This document shows, piece by piece, positions 8,473 through 19,745 of a stretch of DNA of 59,091 nt. The position numbers and the translations under genes are program-made. Positions within the stretch are counted from its first letter, which is position 1. Every line of letters starts with the position of its first letter. The DNA comes from Thiohalomonas denitrificans (GTDB lineage: Bacteria; Pseudomonadota; Gammaproteobacteria; Thiohalomonadales; Thiohalomonadaceae). The notes beneath the pieces are model-generated. The model was given only the letters and a program-made list of their open reading frames with translations, made no database searches and was not told where the DNA came from. The stretch lies in assembly GCF_016841685.1 (NCBI RefSeq), contig NZ_JAENYR010000017.1:1-59091 (forward strand). The letters run 5' to 3'.

Positions 8473-9555
8473 ATGAGCGAGAGCACACACGTCAATGCCC
8501 AGGAGTTGAGGCGCTTTATTCCCCTTGCGGAATTGACGCATGAAAACCTCATCGACGTGTCGAAGAAAGCCGTTATCGAGAAGCTTTCCAAGGGGCGGGT
8601 CCTTTTTAAAACAGGCGATACGATCAACCAGTCGTTTTACCTGCTCTCGGGAGAAGTGCAGCTCGCCGCAGCCGGCTCTGAGAAAGTGATAGCGGCCAAT
8701 ACACCCCAGGCGCGTTATCCGCTGGACCACCACAACCCCCGTTTGGCTACGGTAACCACCCGCACCGATATCCGCTTCTGCCGGATCGATAATGATCTGC
8801 TGGATATCCTGCTCACGTGGGATCAAAACGCCGGGTATATGGTCAGCGAGATCGATGCCGCCAAGAGTGCTGAGAAAGGTGTCATCGCGGATAAGAAGGA
8901 TCGAGACTGGATGACCCAGATGCTGCGCTCCAGTATTTTCCATCGCATTCCACCGACCAATATTCAGGCCGTATTCATGCATATGGAGCCGATATCCGTC
9001 CGTGCCGGTGATGTGGTCATCCAACAGGGTGACGAGGGGGATTATTATTATCATCTCCAATCCGGCCGCGCCATCGTGACCCATACCTCGGCAAAAAGCG
9101 GCAATATCATCAAGCTGGCAAATTTGGGGCCCGGTCAGGGATTCGGAGAAGAGGCGCTGATCTCCAATTCCAGACGTAACGCCAACATCACCATGCTGAC
9201 CGACGGTTCACTGATGCGGCTGGCCAAAGAGCATTTTGGAAAGCTGCTCAAATCACCGGTCCTGCGGACGGTTGACTGTCAGAAGGCCCAGGCCATGCTG
9301 AAAAACGGCGCCCTGTTTCTTGACGTTCGTCTCGACAGCGAGCATCGGAACGCGAGCCTTCCGAACAGCCTCAATATTCCTTTTTACCTGTTGCGTATCA
9401 AGGCGAAGAGCCTCGACCCGGGAAAAACCTATATCGTTTACTGCGATACCGGACGGCGCAGTTCCTCGGCCGCCTATCTCCTCAGTGAGCGAGGCTTCAA
9501 CGCCTACGTCCTCGACGGCGGTCTGATGGCCGTTAAACAGGCCAAAACCACTTGA
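8473..9555 (+). CDS. Tandem cyclic-nucleotide-binding domain protein with C-terminal rhodanese
   Basis: 360 residues in three modules. Residues about 15-115 and 145-255 each look like a cNMP-binding beta-roll (for example GRVLFKTGDTINQSFYLLSGEVQ and GPGQGFGEEALISNSRRNANI). Residues about 262-355 form a rhodanese domain with active cysteine near 324 in CDTGRRSS. There is no DNA-binding or catalytic kinase domain, so the ligand signal may act directly on sulfur transfer or on a partner. The first roll has a less complete phosphate-binding cassette than the second. No membrane segment. Confidence 0.85.
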   Translation: MSESTHVNAQELRRFIPLAELTHENLIDVSKKAVIEKLSKGRVLFKTGDTINQSFYLLSGEVQLAAAGSEKVIAANTPQARYPLDHHNPRLATVTTRTDIRFCRIDNDLLDILLTWDQNAGYMVSEIDAAKSAEKGVIADKKDRDWMTQMLRSSIFHRIPPTNIQAVFMHMEPISVRAGDVVIQQGDEGDYYYHLQSGRAIVTHTSAKSGNIIKLANLGPGQGFGEEALISNSRRNANITMLTDGSLMRLAKEHFGKLLKSPVLRTVDCQKAQAMLKNGALFLDVRLDSEHRNASLPNSLNIPFYLLRIKAKSLDPGKTYIVYCDTGRRSSSAAYLLSERGFNAYVLDGGLMAVKQAKTT

Positions 9556-9722
9556 TTTTTTCCTGATTGTGGGAAGACAAAACCCGGGAGGCTTCTCCGT
9601 TTCCCCGGAAAAGCCGCCCCGGCACGATATCTCCGTGGGGAAATTCGCCACGGGGATATGCCCCCTGGCGGGATGTGCCTCTGTTCTTAGTCGGATTACC
9701 TGGATACCGGCGGCTGCATCCT
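9556..9722. other. Intergenic hairpin-rich stretch
   Basis: Convergent gap between the cNMP-rhodanese gene and tatD. GGGGAAATTCGCC/ACGGGGATATG and TTTCCCCGGAAAAG can form small hairpins that may serve as terminators, but no clear stem plus U-run is present. No gene seen. Confidence 0.3.
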
Positions 9723-10505
9723 TTAGCCGGCACTGGGAAACAGTCGGCGGTAATTCTCCGTAGTCCGGCGCGCCACACTCTCCAAATCCACGCCGCGCTC
9801 CTTGGCAATCCGCTCGGCCACATGCAGCACGTAAGCGGGATAATTCGGCTTTCCACGTTTCGGCACCGGGGCCAGATAGGGCGAGTCGGTTTCGACCAGC
9901 AGGCGGTCATCGGGCACCTGCTTCGCCACTTCCCTCAGTTCCCGGGCGCTGTTGAAGGTGATGATCCCGGAAAAAGAGATATAGAAACCGAGTTCGATGG
10001 CCCGCCGGGCGGTTTCCCAATCCTCGACAAAGCAGTGCATGATGCCACCGGCTTCGTCTGCCCTCTCCTCCTGCATGATCCGAATGGTGTCCTCGCGCGC
10101 CTCACGGGAATGGACAATGAGCGGTTTTCCGGCACGTCGCGCGGCACGAATGTGGGTACGGAACCGGGCCCGTTGCCATTCCAGATCGCCTTCACTGCGG
10201 AAATAATCCAGCCCCGTCTCCCCGATGGCCACCACGTCCGGGACATCGGACAGCCGCAGTAGTTCATCCTCGTCCAGTGCATCTTCCTCTTCATTGGGAT
10301 GCACGCCCACCGACGCCGAGACATTCGGGTAGCGGCGGGCGATCTCAAGAACGTCGGGAAGGCTGTCACGGCTGATGCCGACGCACAGGAGGGAGACGAC
10401 GCCATTTTCGGCCGCCGCTTCGATGACTCCGTCCAGGCTGCCGCCGAAAGGTTGGAGATCGAGACGATCAAGATGACAGTGTGAATCGACGAGTTTTGAA
10501 TGCAT
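9723..10505 (-). CDS. tatD: TatD-family metal-dependent deoxyribonuclease
   Basis: 260 residues, a TIM-barrel metallohydrolase. Metal ligands are visible in SHCHLD near the N-terminus, GETGLDY, IVHSRE, MHCFVED and the C-terminal ETDSPYLAPVP. Family members are 3'-5' exonucleases acting on DNA and RNA. The start at 10505 (MHSKLVDSHCHLD) fits the family; the longer frame to 10586 adds an unrelated leader. It ends the tmk-holB-pilZ-tatD series that is standard in gammaproteobacteria. Confidence 0.93.
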   Translation of the reverse strand: MHSKLVDSHCHLDRLDLQPFGGSLDGVIEAAAENGVVSLLCVGISRDSLPDVLEIARRYPNVSASVGVHPNEEEDALDEDELLRLSDVPDVVAIGETGLDYFRSEGDLEWQRARFRTHIRAARRAGKPLIVHSREAREDTIRIMQEERADEAGGIMHCFVEDWETARRAIELGFYISFSGIITFNSARELREVAKQVPDDRLLVETDSPYLAPVPKRGKPNYPAYVLHVAERIAKERGVDLESVARRTTENYRRLFPSAG

Positions 10506-10599
10506 AGAATTCGCTGGTATTTTCCCTGCACCGCAAAGATACCGGAGGAAGGGGGCGTGCCTTTTGCGGTGGATAACCGGGGTCATCCTTGGGAGAATC

Positions 10600-10950
10600 T
10601 TACATCGTATGGGTTTGGCGTTCCGACTTCAGGGCCCCGGCCAGGTAGGTTTCGACCTTGCTGCGCACCGTGCCTTTATCCTGCTCACTGAATTGCACAC
10701 CAATGCCGGCGGCACGGTTGCCTTGGGCACCTTTTGGCGTGACCCAGACGACCTTGCCGGCGATGGGCAGTTTTTCCGCTTCATCCATCAGGGTCAGGAG
10801 CATGAAAACCTCATCCCCAAGCTGATAGTCCTTCTCGGTGGGGATAAACAGGCCACCGTTTATAACAAATGGCATATAAGCGGCATACAGCGCGCTTTTA
10901 TCTTTAATGGCCAGCGAAAGAATGCCTTGTCGGCCTCCACCAGGGATCAT
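10600..10950 (-). CDS. pilZ: PilZ domain protein (type IV pilus assembly)
   Basis: 116 residues, the length of stand-alone PilZ. It contains VINGGLFIPT and VVWVTPKGAQGNRAAGIGVQF, typical PilZ-barrel strands, but the c-di-GMP-binding RxxxR motif is not evident at the N-terminus, as in the pilus-assembly PilZ of Pseudomonas and Xanthomonas, which works through PilB and FimX. Its position between holB and tatD is conserved in many gammaproteobacteria. Confidence 0.88.
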   Translation of the reverse strand: MIPGGGRQGILSLAIKDKSALYAAYMPFVINGGLFIPTEKDYQLGDEVFMLLTLMDEAEKLPIAGKVVWVTPKGAQGNRAAGIGVQFSEQDKGTVRSKVETYLAGALKSERQTHTM

Positions 10951-11033
10951 GTCCGCCTCGTCTCAATATCAACTGTTAGCCGCAAAGGCACAAAGAACCC
11001 AATAGATACTTCAGGTATGGCTTCGTTCGCATT

Positions 11034-12676
<1,643 letters not shown>

Positions 12677-12764
12677 TCATGGAGTAGACCCCGCAATCGT
12701 ACCGGGCGCCCGCAGGTCGGGCAAATGCATGGACCACTAGAACACTAAACAGATAAATCCCGAG

Positions 12765-12920
12765 CGGGGTGCAAGTCATTGATTTTGAGGCGTCGGCCGC
12801 ACGCCGCCAGGGACGGCGGTGTTAGACAATGCAGGAGCACACTTGTCGAGGGATGCGGCCGTCGAGCCTACAGGGATGTATTCATGGCGTCCCCGAAATC
12901 AATGATTTGCACCTCGCCCC
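12765..12920. repeat. MITE-like element with ~25-bp imperfect inverted ends
   Basis: GGGGTGCAAGTCATTGATTT at the left and AAATCAATGATTTGCACCTC at the right are inverted complements about 110 bp apart. The interior has CCGCCAGGGACGGCGG and TACAGGGATGTATTCATGGC, segments seen in dispersed intergenic repeats of other gammaproteobacteria. It fills most of the gap between tmk and the next minus-strand gene and holds no credible ORF. Confidence 0.7.
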
Positions 12921-13012
12921 ACAGGTATCTGATCGGTGCTTTAGGGGCGGGATCCAAATAAAGCGCAGTGCACCTCGAATCTTGCATCTCGAATCCCGTA
13001 TCTGCGATGCGA

Positions 13013-13558
13013 TCAGCCGAACGGCCCCTCGAAGGCGGTACGCAACCTTTTCAGCGCGGCCGGGGTCTCTACTTCCATCACCTGCTCCTGGACCCATTTG
13101 TTATCGGCACCCATTACAGACTCGACATGGCTTCCGAACAGGCGCAGAAGTGGATAGCTCGGCTCGCCGTCGATGACCTTGTATTGGGAGTAGTCGGACA
13201 GGCGCGCATTGAGCCGCTCGAGGAATTCTTCCCGGTAGTCGCCCGGACCGAGCTCCTCGACCCGGTTTTCATTCATGGTATCGACTAGCTTCAGTGCCAG
13301 GGCATTGGTGAAGCGCTGGCGCTCAGCGTCATCGGAAACACGCTCGACGACCCAGTGATCGGCCATGATGATAAAAAAACCGAGGAACTCACCGATAGTA
13401 TCCAAAAGCTGTTCATTGGAGCGGAAATTGAAACCGTCACTGTACATCTTGTTGACGCTGTCCTGGGCGATTCGCCAGCCGTTGAATGCGACCACGCCGG
13501 CAATCTCCTCAATGGACTTCTCACGCTTTTTGTTGTGCCATTTACTCTTGACGCGCAC
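13013..13558 (-). CDS. Conserved hypothetical protein
   Basis: About 181 residues, soluble and rich in charged helices. The GTG at 13558 (MRVKSKWHNKK) is chosen because AGGAG lies seven bases upstream; the longer frame also begins with GTG but lacks a site. Segments such as GFFIIMADHWVVERVSDD and LVDTMNENRVEELG look well conserved, but I recognise no domain and suggest no function. Divergent from the next gene across an AT-rich 130-bp gap. Confidence 0.65.
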   Translation of the reverse strand: MRVKSKWHNKKREKSIEEIAGVVAFNGWRIAQDSVNKMYSDGFNFRSNEQLLDTIGEFLGFFIIMADHWVVERVSDDAERQRFTNALALKLVDTMNENRVEELGPGDYREEFLERLNARLSDYSQYKVIDGEPSYPLLRLFGSHVESVMGADNKWVQEQVMEVETPAALKRLRTAFEGPFG

Positions 13559-13689
13559 GGGGAATCTCCTGGTTGGTGGCCGCACAGAGGCAGCCGGGAT
13601 GCAAACGCTAGCGCTACCGCCATTGATAGTTTAGTATTTTACTCAACATTTATCTGGAGGCAACCTCTCCAGGCGATATGGAGTCCATC

Positions 13690-14736
13690 ATGGTAACCGC
13701 CAGCGACGAGATGCTGCACGCCCTTGTAGCGACCGTGCAGCACAATTGTGACATCTCCGACGCCCTCTATGCCCGTGAATACACGATCTGCATCTATTTG
13801 CTGAAAATGCGTGAGTTATTCCGCTGGGAGCAGGCCTATGGTTACGCGGATCCCCTTCCCAAAGAGGCGTTGGGCGCCTGGGTGATGGCCCGGGAAGCCC
13901 ACTGGGAAACCCTCGAAGGCCAGGAGTACGCGCCTGTATCGATAGACGGGGAGGAGTTTGACCCCTTTGCCGACCAAGAGATCAACAACAGGCTTTCCGA
14001 ACTCGGCATGGTCTATTCGGGTGGCATCGGCACCTGGCGGAAACCGCACTTTTTTCTCGCCGACCTGGAGCGCCGCGAGACCCTCGATGAACGCACGATC
14101 TACATCGCCGGTCGTGAACGGGCCAGAGACATCACCGCGCCGCCGGCCATGACCCGGGAAGGCAGCGTTTTCGTCCGCCGGGAGTCACTGCGGCGCACGA
14201 TTTGGGAAAAAGTCGAAGAGTGGCAGTGGCGCAAGGACTATGAGCACCCGATGGCGCATCTGATTCAGGCCTATCGACTGGACGATAATGTCGAAAAGGG
14301 GCTCGATCGGCTCACGGATGATGAAATCGAAACGCTGATCCTCCACGAACTCGGCGAAATCGAAGCCGGGAAACGCCTGGGGAGGGAGTGGGAGGAGATG
14401 CTGGCCGAAAGCGGTCGCACCCGCTTCGAACTGATTGCCCGGTCGGTGCGGGACCACCTGGCGGATACCCTGGTGACCCTCCCCCGTCTGCTGGAGCGGG
14501 ACAACCCCGCCGCCCTGCACTTTTACATGGCCAATCTGTCCGGCATCCGCCGTGAACTTTTCCCCTCTCTGCGCAATGCCAACGCCACCTGGTTGAACAA
14601 GGGGCGTATCGAACCCCTCCTGAAAGTGATCGAAAAGGGCCAGTCCCACTGGGAAGCCGTGGCGCGCCAGCTTCTCGCGAACTACCGGGAGCAGCCGGAG
14701 CCGGAGGCCATGGCCATAGAAGAGGTCGCGTTGTAA
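13690..14736 (+). CDS. Conserved protein resembling the Sfum_1244 family
   Basis: About 348 residues, soluble. The opening HNCDISDALYAREYTICIYLL followed by MRELFRWEQ strongly recalls the uncharacterised Sfum_1244 family found in Deltaproteobacteria and gammaproteobacteria. The start at 13690 has GGAG six bases upstream, better than the ATG at 13678. No catalytic motif, membrane segment or signal peptide is visible. Function unknown. Confidence 0.65.
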   Translation: MVTASDEMLHALVATVQHNCDISDALYAREYTICIYLLKMRELFRWEQAYGYADPLPKEALGAWVMAREAHWETLEGQEYAPVSIDGEEFDPFADQEINNRLSELGMVYSGGIGTWRKPHFFLADLERRETLDERTIYIAGRERARDITAPPAMTREGSVFVRRESLRRTIWEKVEEWQWRKDYEHPMAHLIQAYRLDDNVEKGLDRLTDDEIETLILHELGEIEAGKRLGREWEEMLAESGRTRFELIARSVRDHLADTLVTLPRLLERDNPAALHFYMANLSGIRRELFPSLRNANATWLNKGRIEPLLKVIEKGQSHWEAVARQLLANYREQPEPEAMAIEEVAL

Positions 14737-14741
14737 GTTTC

Positions 14742-15000
14742 ACCACGGGGTGCACTGGGAACACTGGGAAGACAATCCACGAGGGCGAGCCCACGGCGAT
14801 GACGGCTTCGCCGTGTTTGGCCACGGGGTGGCCTCCTACCGGCGTAGAACCTCCGCCGGTGCAGGAAGCCGGCCCTCCGGCCGAAAACGGCCCGCAGGGC
14901 CATCCCTGTGTTCCCGGCAGGGCCAATGCGCCTCCAGACCGGGAACGCTTCGCGGTGCCTGCCCAATAAATCCCCCGTGTTCCCCGTGTCCCCGTGGTTA
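14742..15000. repeat. ~260-bp element with CCACGGGG-type inverted ends
   Basis: The left end ACCACGGGGTGCACTGGGAA and the right end TTCCCCGTGTCCCCGTGGTT are inverted complements. The interior is GC-rich and made of smaller palindromes (CACGGCGATGACGGCTTCGCCGTG; CCGGCCCTCCGGCCG). The right end supplies the TAA stop codon of rarA. No gene inside. Confidence 0.75.
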
Positions 15001-16347
15001 ATCTTTCTTTCGCGCCTTGCGATCCAACTCCGCCAGATGGGCCAGTTTCTCGCCGATCTTGATCTCCAGGCCGCGGGGTGCTGGCTGGTAATAGTGCCGC
15101 TCGGGAAGTTCCTCGGGAAAGTAGTGTTCGCCTGCGGCATAGGCGTCCGGCTCGTCATGGGCATAGCGGTATTTACGTCCGTAGCCCAGTTCCTTCATGA
15201 GCTTGGTGGGGGCGTTGCGCAGATGGATCGGCACCTCCAGCGAGCCGTGCTGCTTTACCTCTTCCATGGCCGTGTTGAAGGCCTTGTAGACCGCATTGCT
15301 CTTCGGGGCGGCGGCCAGATACAGGATGGCCTGGGCGATCGCCAGCTCCCCTTCCGGGCTGCCCAGGCGCTCCTGGACGTCCCAGGCATTCAGGGCGATT
15401 TCCATGGCCCGGGGATCGGCATTGCCGATCTCCTCCGAGGCCATCCGCACCACGCGACGGGCGATATAGAGCGGATCGCAGCCCCCGTCCAGCATGCGCG
15501 CAAACCAGTAGAGCGCCCCGTCAGGCGATGAACCACGAACCGATTTATGCAGAGCCGAAATCTGATCGTAAAAGGCCTCGCCGCCTTTATCGAAACGGCG
15601 CACACCACCGGCCAACACCTCCTTGAGGACCGCTTCACTGATGACTTCCCGACCGGCCTCCGGCTCGGCGAGATCCGCAGCGATCTCCAGTAGATTCAAC
15701 GCCCGCCGGGCATCGCCGTCCGCCACTTCCGCCAGGTAGTCCCGGAGCGCCGGATCCAGAGCGAGGTGGCGCGCTCCGAGTCCCCTTTCGGGCTCATCCA
15801 GGGCACGGTCGACAATCGTCCGAATGTCCGCAGCCCCGAGCGTCTTCAGCACATAGACACGGGCCCGGGAGAGGAGCGCGTTGTTGAGTTCGAACGAGGG
15901 ATTTTCGGTCGTGGCGCCAATAAAGGTAACGGTGCCGTCCTCGACGTAGGGCAGAAAGGCATCCTGCTGGGCCTTGTTGAAGCGGTGTACCTCGTCGACG
16001 AACAGCACGGCTCCCCTTCCCTCCCTTGCCTGGAACTCCCGGGCCTTCTCGACCGCAGCACGAATATCCTTGACTCCTGAGAGCACGGCCGAGAGGGAGA
16101 GGAAAAGTGCCCGGGCGCGGCCGGCCGCCATGCGCGCCAGGGTGGTCTTACCGGTTCCCGGCGGCCCCCAGAGGATCATGGAGTGCAGATTGCCCGATTC
16201 GATGGCGGTACGCAGCGGCTTGCCCGGCCCAAGCAGATGAGCCTGTCCAAAGAACTCATCGGGGCTACGCGGGCGCATCCGATCCGCCAGCGGTCTCAGC
16301 GGTTCCGTTTCATGATCGCCCATGCCGTTTTCAAACAGGTCCGTCAC
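14998..16347 (-). CDS. rarA: Replication-associated recombination AAA ATPase RarA (MgsA)
   Basis: 449 residues. Walker [10 protein letters not shown], Walker [16 protein letters not shown] and sensor segment [14 protein letters not shown] place it in the RarA/Mgs1/WRNIP1 branch of clamp-loader-like ATPases, which act at stalled replication forks. The C-terminal tetramerisation and lid region ([17 protein letters not shown]) is intact. The 16347 start is GTG; an ATG at 16323 is an alternative. Downstream of lolA and ftsK, the conserved enterobacterial order. Confidence 0.94.
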   Translation of the reverse strand: MTDLFENGMGDHETEPLRPLADRMRPRSPDEFFGQAHLLGPGKPLRTAIESGNLHSMILWGPPGTGKTTLARMAAGRARALFLSLSAVLSGVKDIRAAVEKAREFQAREGRGAVLFVDEVHRFNKAQQDAFLPYVEDGTVTFIGATTENPSFELNNALLSRARVYVLKTLGAADIRTIVDRALDEPERGLGARHLALDPALRDYLAEVADGDARRALNLLEIAADLAEPEAGREVISEAVLKEVLAGGVRRFDKGGEAFYDQISALHKSVRGSSPDGALYWFARMLDGGCDPLYIARRVVRMASEEIGNADPRAMEIALNAWDVQERLGSPEGELAIAQAILYLAAAPKSNAVYKAFNTAMEEVKQHGSLEVPIHLRNAPTKLMKELGYGRKYRYAHDEPDAYAAGEHYFPEELPERHYYQPAPRGLEIKIGEKLAHLAELDRKARKKD

Positions 16348-16366
16348 TGGTTGGCCCGGATTATTT

Positions 16367-16494
16367 ACCGCAGAGTACGCAGAGGATGAAATTTCATAAA
16401 ACTAGAACCGACCCTGTTAGAGCTAGCTGATTGATAACCGTTCGACGCCCTTACAGGAACTGCTTTCTCTGCGTTCTCCGCGTCTCTGCGGTGA
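16367..16494. repeat. CGCAGAG-type palindromic repeat, copy 1
   Basis: ACCGCAGAGTACGCAGAGGA at the left and CTCTGCGTTCTCCGCGTCTC plus TGCGGT at the right form an inverted pair around about 80 bp. Related copies lie at 19647-19711 and 22098-22148. It fills the rarA-lolA gap. Confidence 0.75.
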
Positions 16495-16499
16495 TTGGT

Positions 16500-17129
16500 C
16501 TAGTAGCCCTCGCCAACGACGTCCACGCCCTCCGGCGGCTGGAAATCGAAGGCGGCGGGCCTGATGCCCGGATTGCGTTCCACGGTGTTGAAGTAGAGCC
16601 GGGTGATCTGGCCGAGCCCGTCGACCATCTCCATGGCCCGAAGCAGGTTCGGTTCGAGGGCGAGGCGTATCGACTCAAAGGTGGCATCGCCACCCTTGGG
16701 GCGCAGTTCCAGCCAGGTGAAACCTTCGTGATAGCCTAATTCCTTGATTTCGAAACCTTCGTCAATCGGGCGGGTGCCGGAAAGCAGCATCGCCGGGGTA
16801 TCACCCAGCGTGTCGCCCTGTTCGCGGACGGAGACCTGTTCCAGATCGTGATCATACATCCAGAACCGTTCGCCATCGGCCACATAGGTTTGCCGGTAGG
16901 GCTTCAGGTACTCCAGCCGGAAGCGGCCCGGCCGCTTGACCAACAGCTCCCCCTGGCTCTCCTCGACAATGCTGCCGTCGGCCTCCACCAGGGTCTGGAC
17001 GAATTCCGCACGCATCGTATCGAGGCCGCTCAGAAAGGATTCCAGATGCTGCTGTCCTTCGCCGCCCTGCGCCAGGGTGGCAAAGGCCAGCAGGGGTATC
17101 GAAAGCAGGAGGTTTGTTAAAGGTCGCAT
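16500..17129 (-). CDS. lolA: Outer-membrane lipoprotein carrier protein LolA
   Basis: 209 residues with a signal peptide (MRPLTNLLLSIPLLAFATLA) and the LolA fold segments MRAEFVQTL, GELLVKRPGRFRLEY, YVADGERFWMYDHDLEQV. In the periplasm it shuttles lipoproteins from LolCDE to LolB. The start at 17129 coincides with the signal peptide; the upstream part of the frame overlaps ftsK. It lies just downstream of ftsK. Confidence 0.92.
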   Translation of the reverse strand: MRPLTNLLLSIPLLAFATLAQGGEGQQHLESFLSGLDTMRAEFVQTLVEADGSIVEESQGELLVKRPGRFRLEYLKPYRQTYVADGERFWMYDHDLEQVSVREQGDTLGDTPAMLLSGTRPIDEGFEIKELGYHEGFTWLELRPKGGDATFESIRLALEPNLLRAMEMVDGLGQITRLYFNTVERNPGIRPAAFDFQPPEGVDVVGEGY

Positions 17130-17172
17130 TATGGGTGTCTCTAGGTTGTGAAGGGCCACGGGCGTTGTGTAG

Positions 17173-19494
17173 CTACTTTTCGGGTGGCGGTGGCGCGAGC
17201 ACCTCGCGGGAGCCGTTGGACTGCAGTGGTCCGACGATACCGGCCCGCTCCATATCCTCGACCATCCGGGCGGCACGGTTATAACCGATTTTCAGCCGCC
17301 GCTGCACACCGGAAATCGAGGCCCGACGCGTCTCGGCAACAATCTGGACCGCCTCGTCGTAGAGCGGGTCCGATTCATCACCACCGCCGCCACTACTTTT
17401 TTCACCGGGAAGCAGTATCTCCGCGCCGCCGCTGTTGCCTTCAAGGATCTCGTCCAGGTAATTCGGCTCGCCGCGCCTTTTCAGGTCCTCGACCACATTG
17501 TGGACTTCGTGATCATCCACGAAGGCCCCGTGTACGCGGGTTGGCACCGCCTGCCCCGGTGGCAGATAGAGCATATCACCGTGTCCCAGCAGGGCCTCAG
17601 CGCCCATCTGGTCCAGGATAGTGCGCGAATCGATGCGCGACGAAACCTGGAAGGCGATTCGCGTGGGGATATTGGCCTTGATAAGGCCGGTCAAAACATC
17701 CACCGAAGGCCGCTGGGTAGCGAGTATCAGGTGGACACCGGCGGCCCTCGCCTTCTGGGCCAGGCGGGCGATCAACTCCTCCACCTTTTTTCCTACGACC
17801 ATCATCATATCGGCCAGTTCGTCGACCACGACAACAATGTAGGGAAGCGGTTCAAGATCGGGGCGCTGCTCCTCCAGTTCCGGCGCATCCGGCACCAGGG
17901 GCTGCCAGGTCGGATCCTTGATGGGCTGTCTGGCCTCTATCGCCTCACGTACCTTGCGATTGTAGCCATTGATGTTTCGCACCCCGAGGGATGCCATCAA
18001 TTTATAGCGGCGCTCCATCTCCGCCACACACCAGCGCAATGCGTTGGAGGCATCCTTCATGTCGGTGACTACCGGGGCCAGCAGGTGCGGGATCCCCTCG
18101 TACACTGAAAGCTCCAGCATCTTCGGGTCGACCATGATCATTCGCACGTCGCGCGGACTGGCGTTGTAGAGTAGCGAGAGGATCATGGCGTTAATCGCCA
18201 CTGATTTACCCGAGCCGGTAGTGCCTGCCACCAGCAGGTGGGGCATCTTGGCCAGATCGGCCACCGCCACCTGGCCATTGATATCCTTGCCCAGCGCCAG
18301 GGTCAGGGGTGAACCGGCCTTGTCATAGGTAGGAGACTTGAAGCATTCGGCGAGCTGAACGATTTCCCGGTTTTCGTTGGGGATTTCCAGGCCGACCGTG
18401 GTTTTGCCCGGGATCACCTCGACCACACGCACGCTGATGGCGGATAGCGAACGCGCCAGATCCTTGGAAAGGTTGCTGATTTGACTGACTTTTACGCCCG
18501 GTGCGGGCTGCAACTCGAAGCGGGTAATCACCGGGCCGGGATGGACTGCTTCCACCACCACCTCGATACCGAAATCCTGCAGCTTCATCTCCACCAGCCG
18601 CGACATCGCCTCAAGCGATTCCCTGGAGATGCTGTGCTTGGGGCCGGTCACCGCATCCAGCAGCGCCAGTGACGGCAGCGCTGCATTGGCATTCGGCTCG
18701 AACAGCGGAACCTGCCGCTCCTTTTGTTCCCGCTCGCTCGGTTTCGGTTTCGGGAGAGCCCCTATAGTGGGGGGGATGCGTCCGGATTGGCGCTTCTGCG
18801 CCGTTTCGCGGACCTGTTCGCGTTCACGGCGCGCCTTCCGGGCGGCTACGCGATCCGGGATCGAGGCCACCTGCTCAACGATCCGGTTGGCGATCCGAAG
18901 CGTAAGTGCGCCGGTCGCATCTATCACCCTGAGCCAGGAGATGCCGGTAAAAAGAGTGGCGCCGCTCAGAAAAAGGGCTAGCAGAAACAGCGTGGCCCCC
19001 AAAAAGCTGACGACACTTGCCAATCCGCGGCCGACCACATCGCCCAGCACGCCGCCCGCCGTCAAAGGTACCGAGGCCGGATCAAATTCAAAGTGCAGAA
19101 ACGCCAGACCGGCACCCGAAGCCAGGGTGACGACGAATCCAAGCCCCCGAAGCCCGAGTTGCGCGGCCGAGGCCTGTTCCTCCACCCCGCTCCCACCACG
19201 GAACAGCAGCCATCCTGCATAAGCCACCATGATCGGAAACAGAAAGGCCATATGTCCGAACAGATAGAGGAAGATGTCAGCGAACCAGGCACCAGCCTGT
19301 CCGCCCCAGTTCGCGACCGGCCCCTCTCCCCCACTGTGCGACCAGCCGGGATCCGTCGGGTGATAACTGCTCAGCGAAATCAGCAGATACGCCGCTAGGG
19401 CGGCCGTCAAATAGAGCGCACCCTCACGGAGCCCACGGTGCAGGTGAGTTCCGAGACCGAAGCCGCTTTCATTTTTTGAGGTTGCCTGAGCCAA
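17173..19494 (-). CDS. ftsK: DNA translocase FtsK
   Basis: 773 residues. Four N-terminal membrane helices (within about residues 25-190) anchor it at the septum, a short linker follows, and the RecA-like motor has Walker [14 protein letters not shown] near residue 420 and Walker [14 protein letters not shown]. The C-terminal gamma winged helix ([20 protein letters not shown]) should read KOPS sequences and activate XerCD. The linker is short compared with E. coli FtsK (1329 aa) but normal for many proteobacteria. Confidence 0.95.
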   Translation of the reverse strand: MAQATSKNESGFGLGTHLHRGLREGALYLTAALAAYLLISLSSYHPTDPGWSHSGGEGPVANWGGQAGAWFADIFLYLFGHMAFLFPIMVAYAGWLLFRGGSGVEEQASAAQLGLRGLGFVVTLASGAGLAFLHFEFDPASVPLTAGGVLGDVVGRGLASVVSFLGATLFLLALFLSGATLFTGISWLRVIDATGALTLRIANRIVEQVASIPDRVAARKARREREQVRETAQKRQSGRIPPTIGALPKPKPSEREQKERQVPLFEPNANAALPSLALLDAVTGPKHSISRESLEAMSRLVEMKLQDFGIEVVVEAVHPGPVITRFELQPAPGVKVSQISNLSKDLARSLSAISVRVVEVIPGKTTVGLEIPNENREIVQLAECFKSPTYDKAGSPLTLALGKDINGQVAVADLAKMPHLLVAGTTGSGKSVAINAMILSLLYNASPRDVRMIMVDPKMLELSVYEGIPHLLAPVVTDMKDASNALRWCVAEMERRYKLMASLGVRNINGYNRKVREAIEARQPIKDPTWQPLVPDAPELEEQRPDLEPLPYIVVVVDELADMMMVVGKKVEELIARLAQKARAAGVHLILATQRPSVDVLTGLIKANIPTRIAFQVSSRIDSRTILDQMGAEALLGHGDMLYLPPGQAVPTRVHGAFVDDHEVHNVVEDLKRRGEPNYLDEILEGNSGGAEILLPGEKSSGGGGDESDPLYDEAVQIVAETRRASISGVQRRLKIGYNRAARMVEDMERAGIVGPLQSNGSREVLAPPPPEK

Positions 19495-19646
19495 GAATTA
19501 ATCTCTAACTTTAATTTAGTTGTGCAAGTTATTGTAAACGCGTATTAAATAGAAACCAAGAAACCGCAAAGGGATGGATTACATGGCCTCAGCTTAACAG
19601 GTCATAATGACCTTGCCCGGACCTCCGTTTCACTAACCAGAATTAT

Positions 19647-19711
19647 TCACCGCAGAGGCGCAGAGCACGCAAGGATTAAGCAGAGATCATGTTCTTTGGG
19701 TCTCTGCGGTA
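19647..19711. repeat. CGCAGAG-type palindromic repeat, copy 2
   Basis: CACCGCAGAGGCGCAGAGCA on the left and GGGTCTCTGCGGT on the right form inverted ends around about 35 bp in the ftsK-ald gap. Same family as 16367-16494. Confidence 0.75.
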
Positions 19712-19745
19712 ATTCATGACTTCGGCCAGCGGGCCTCGGACCACA

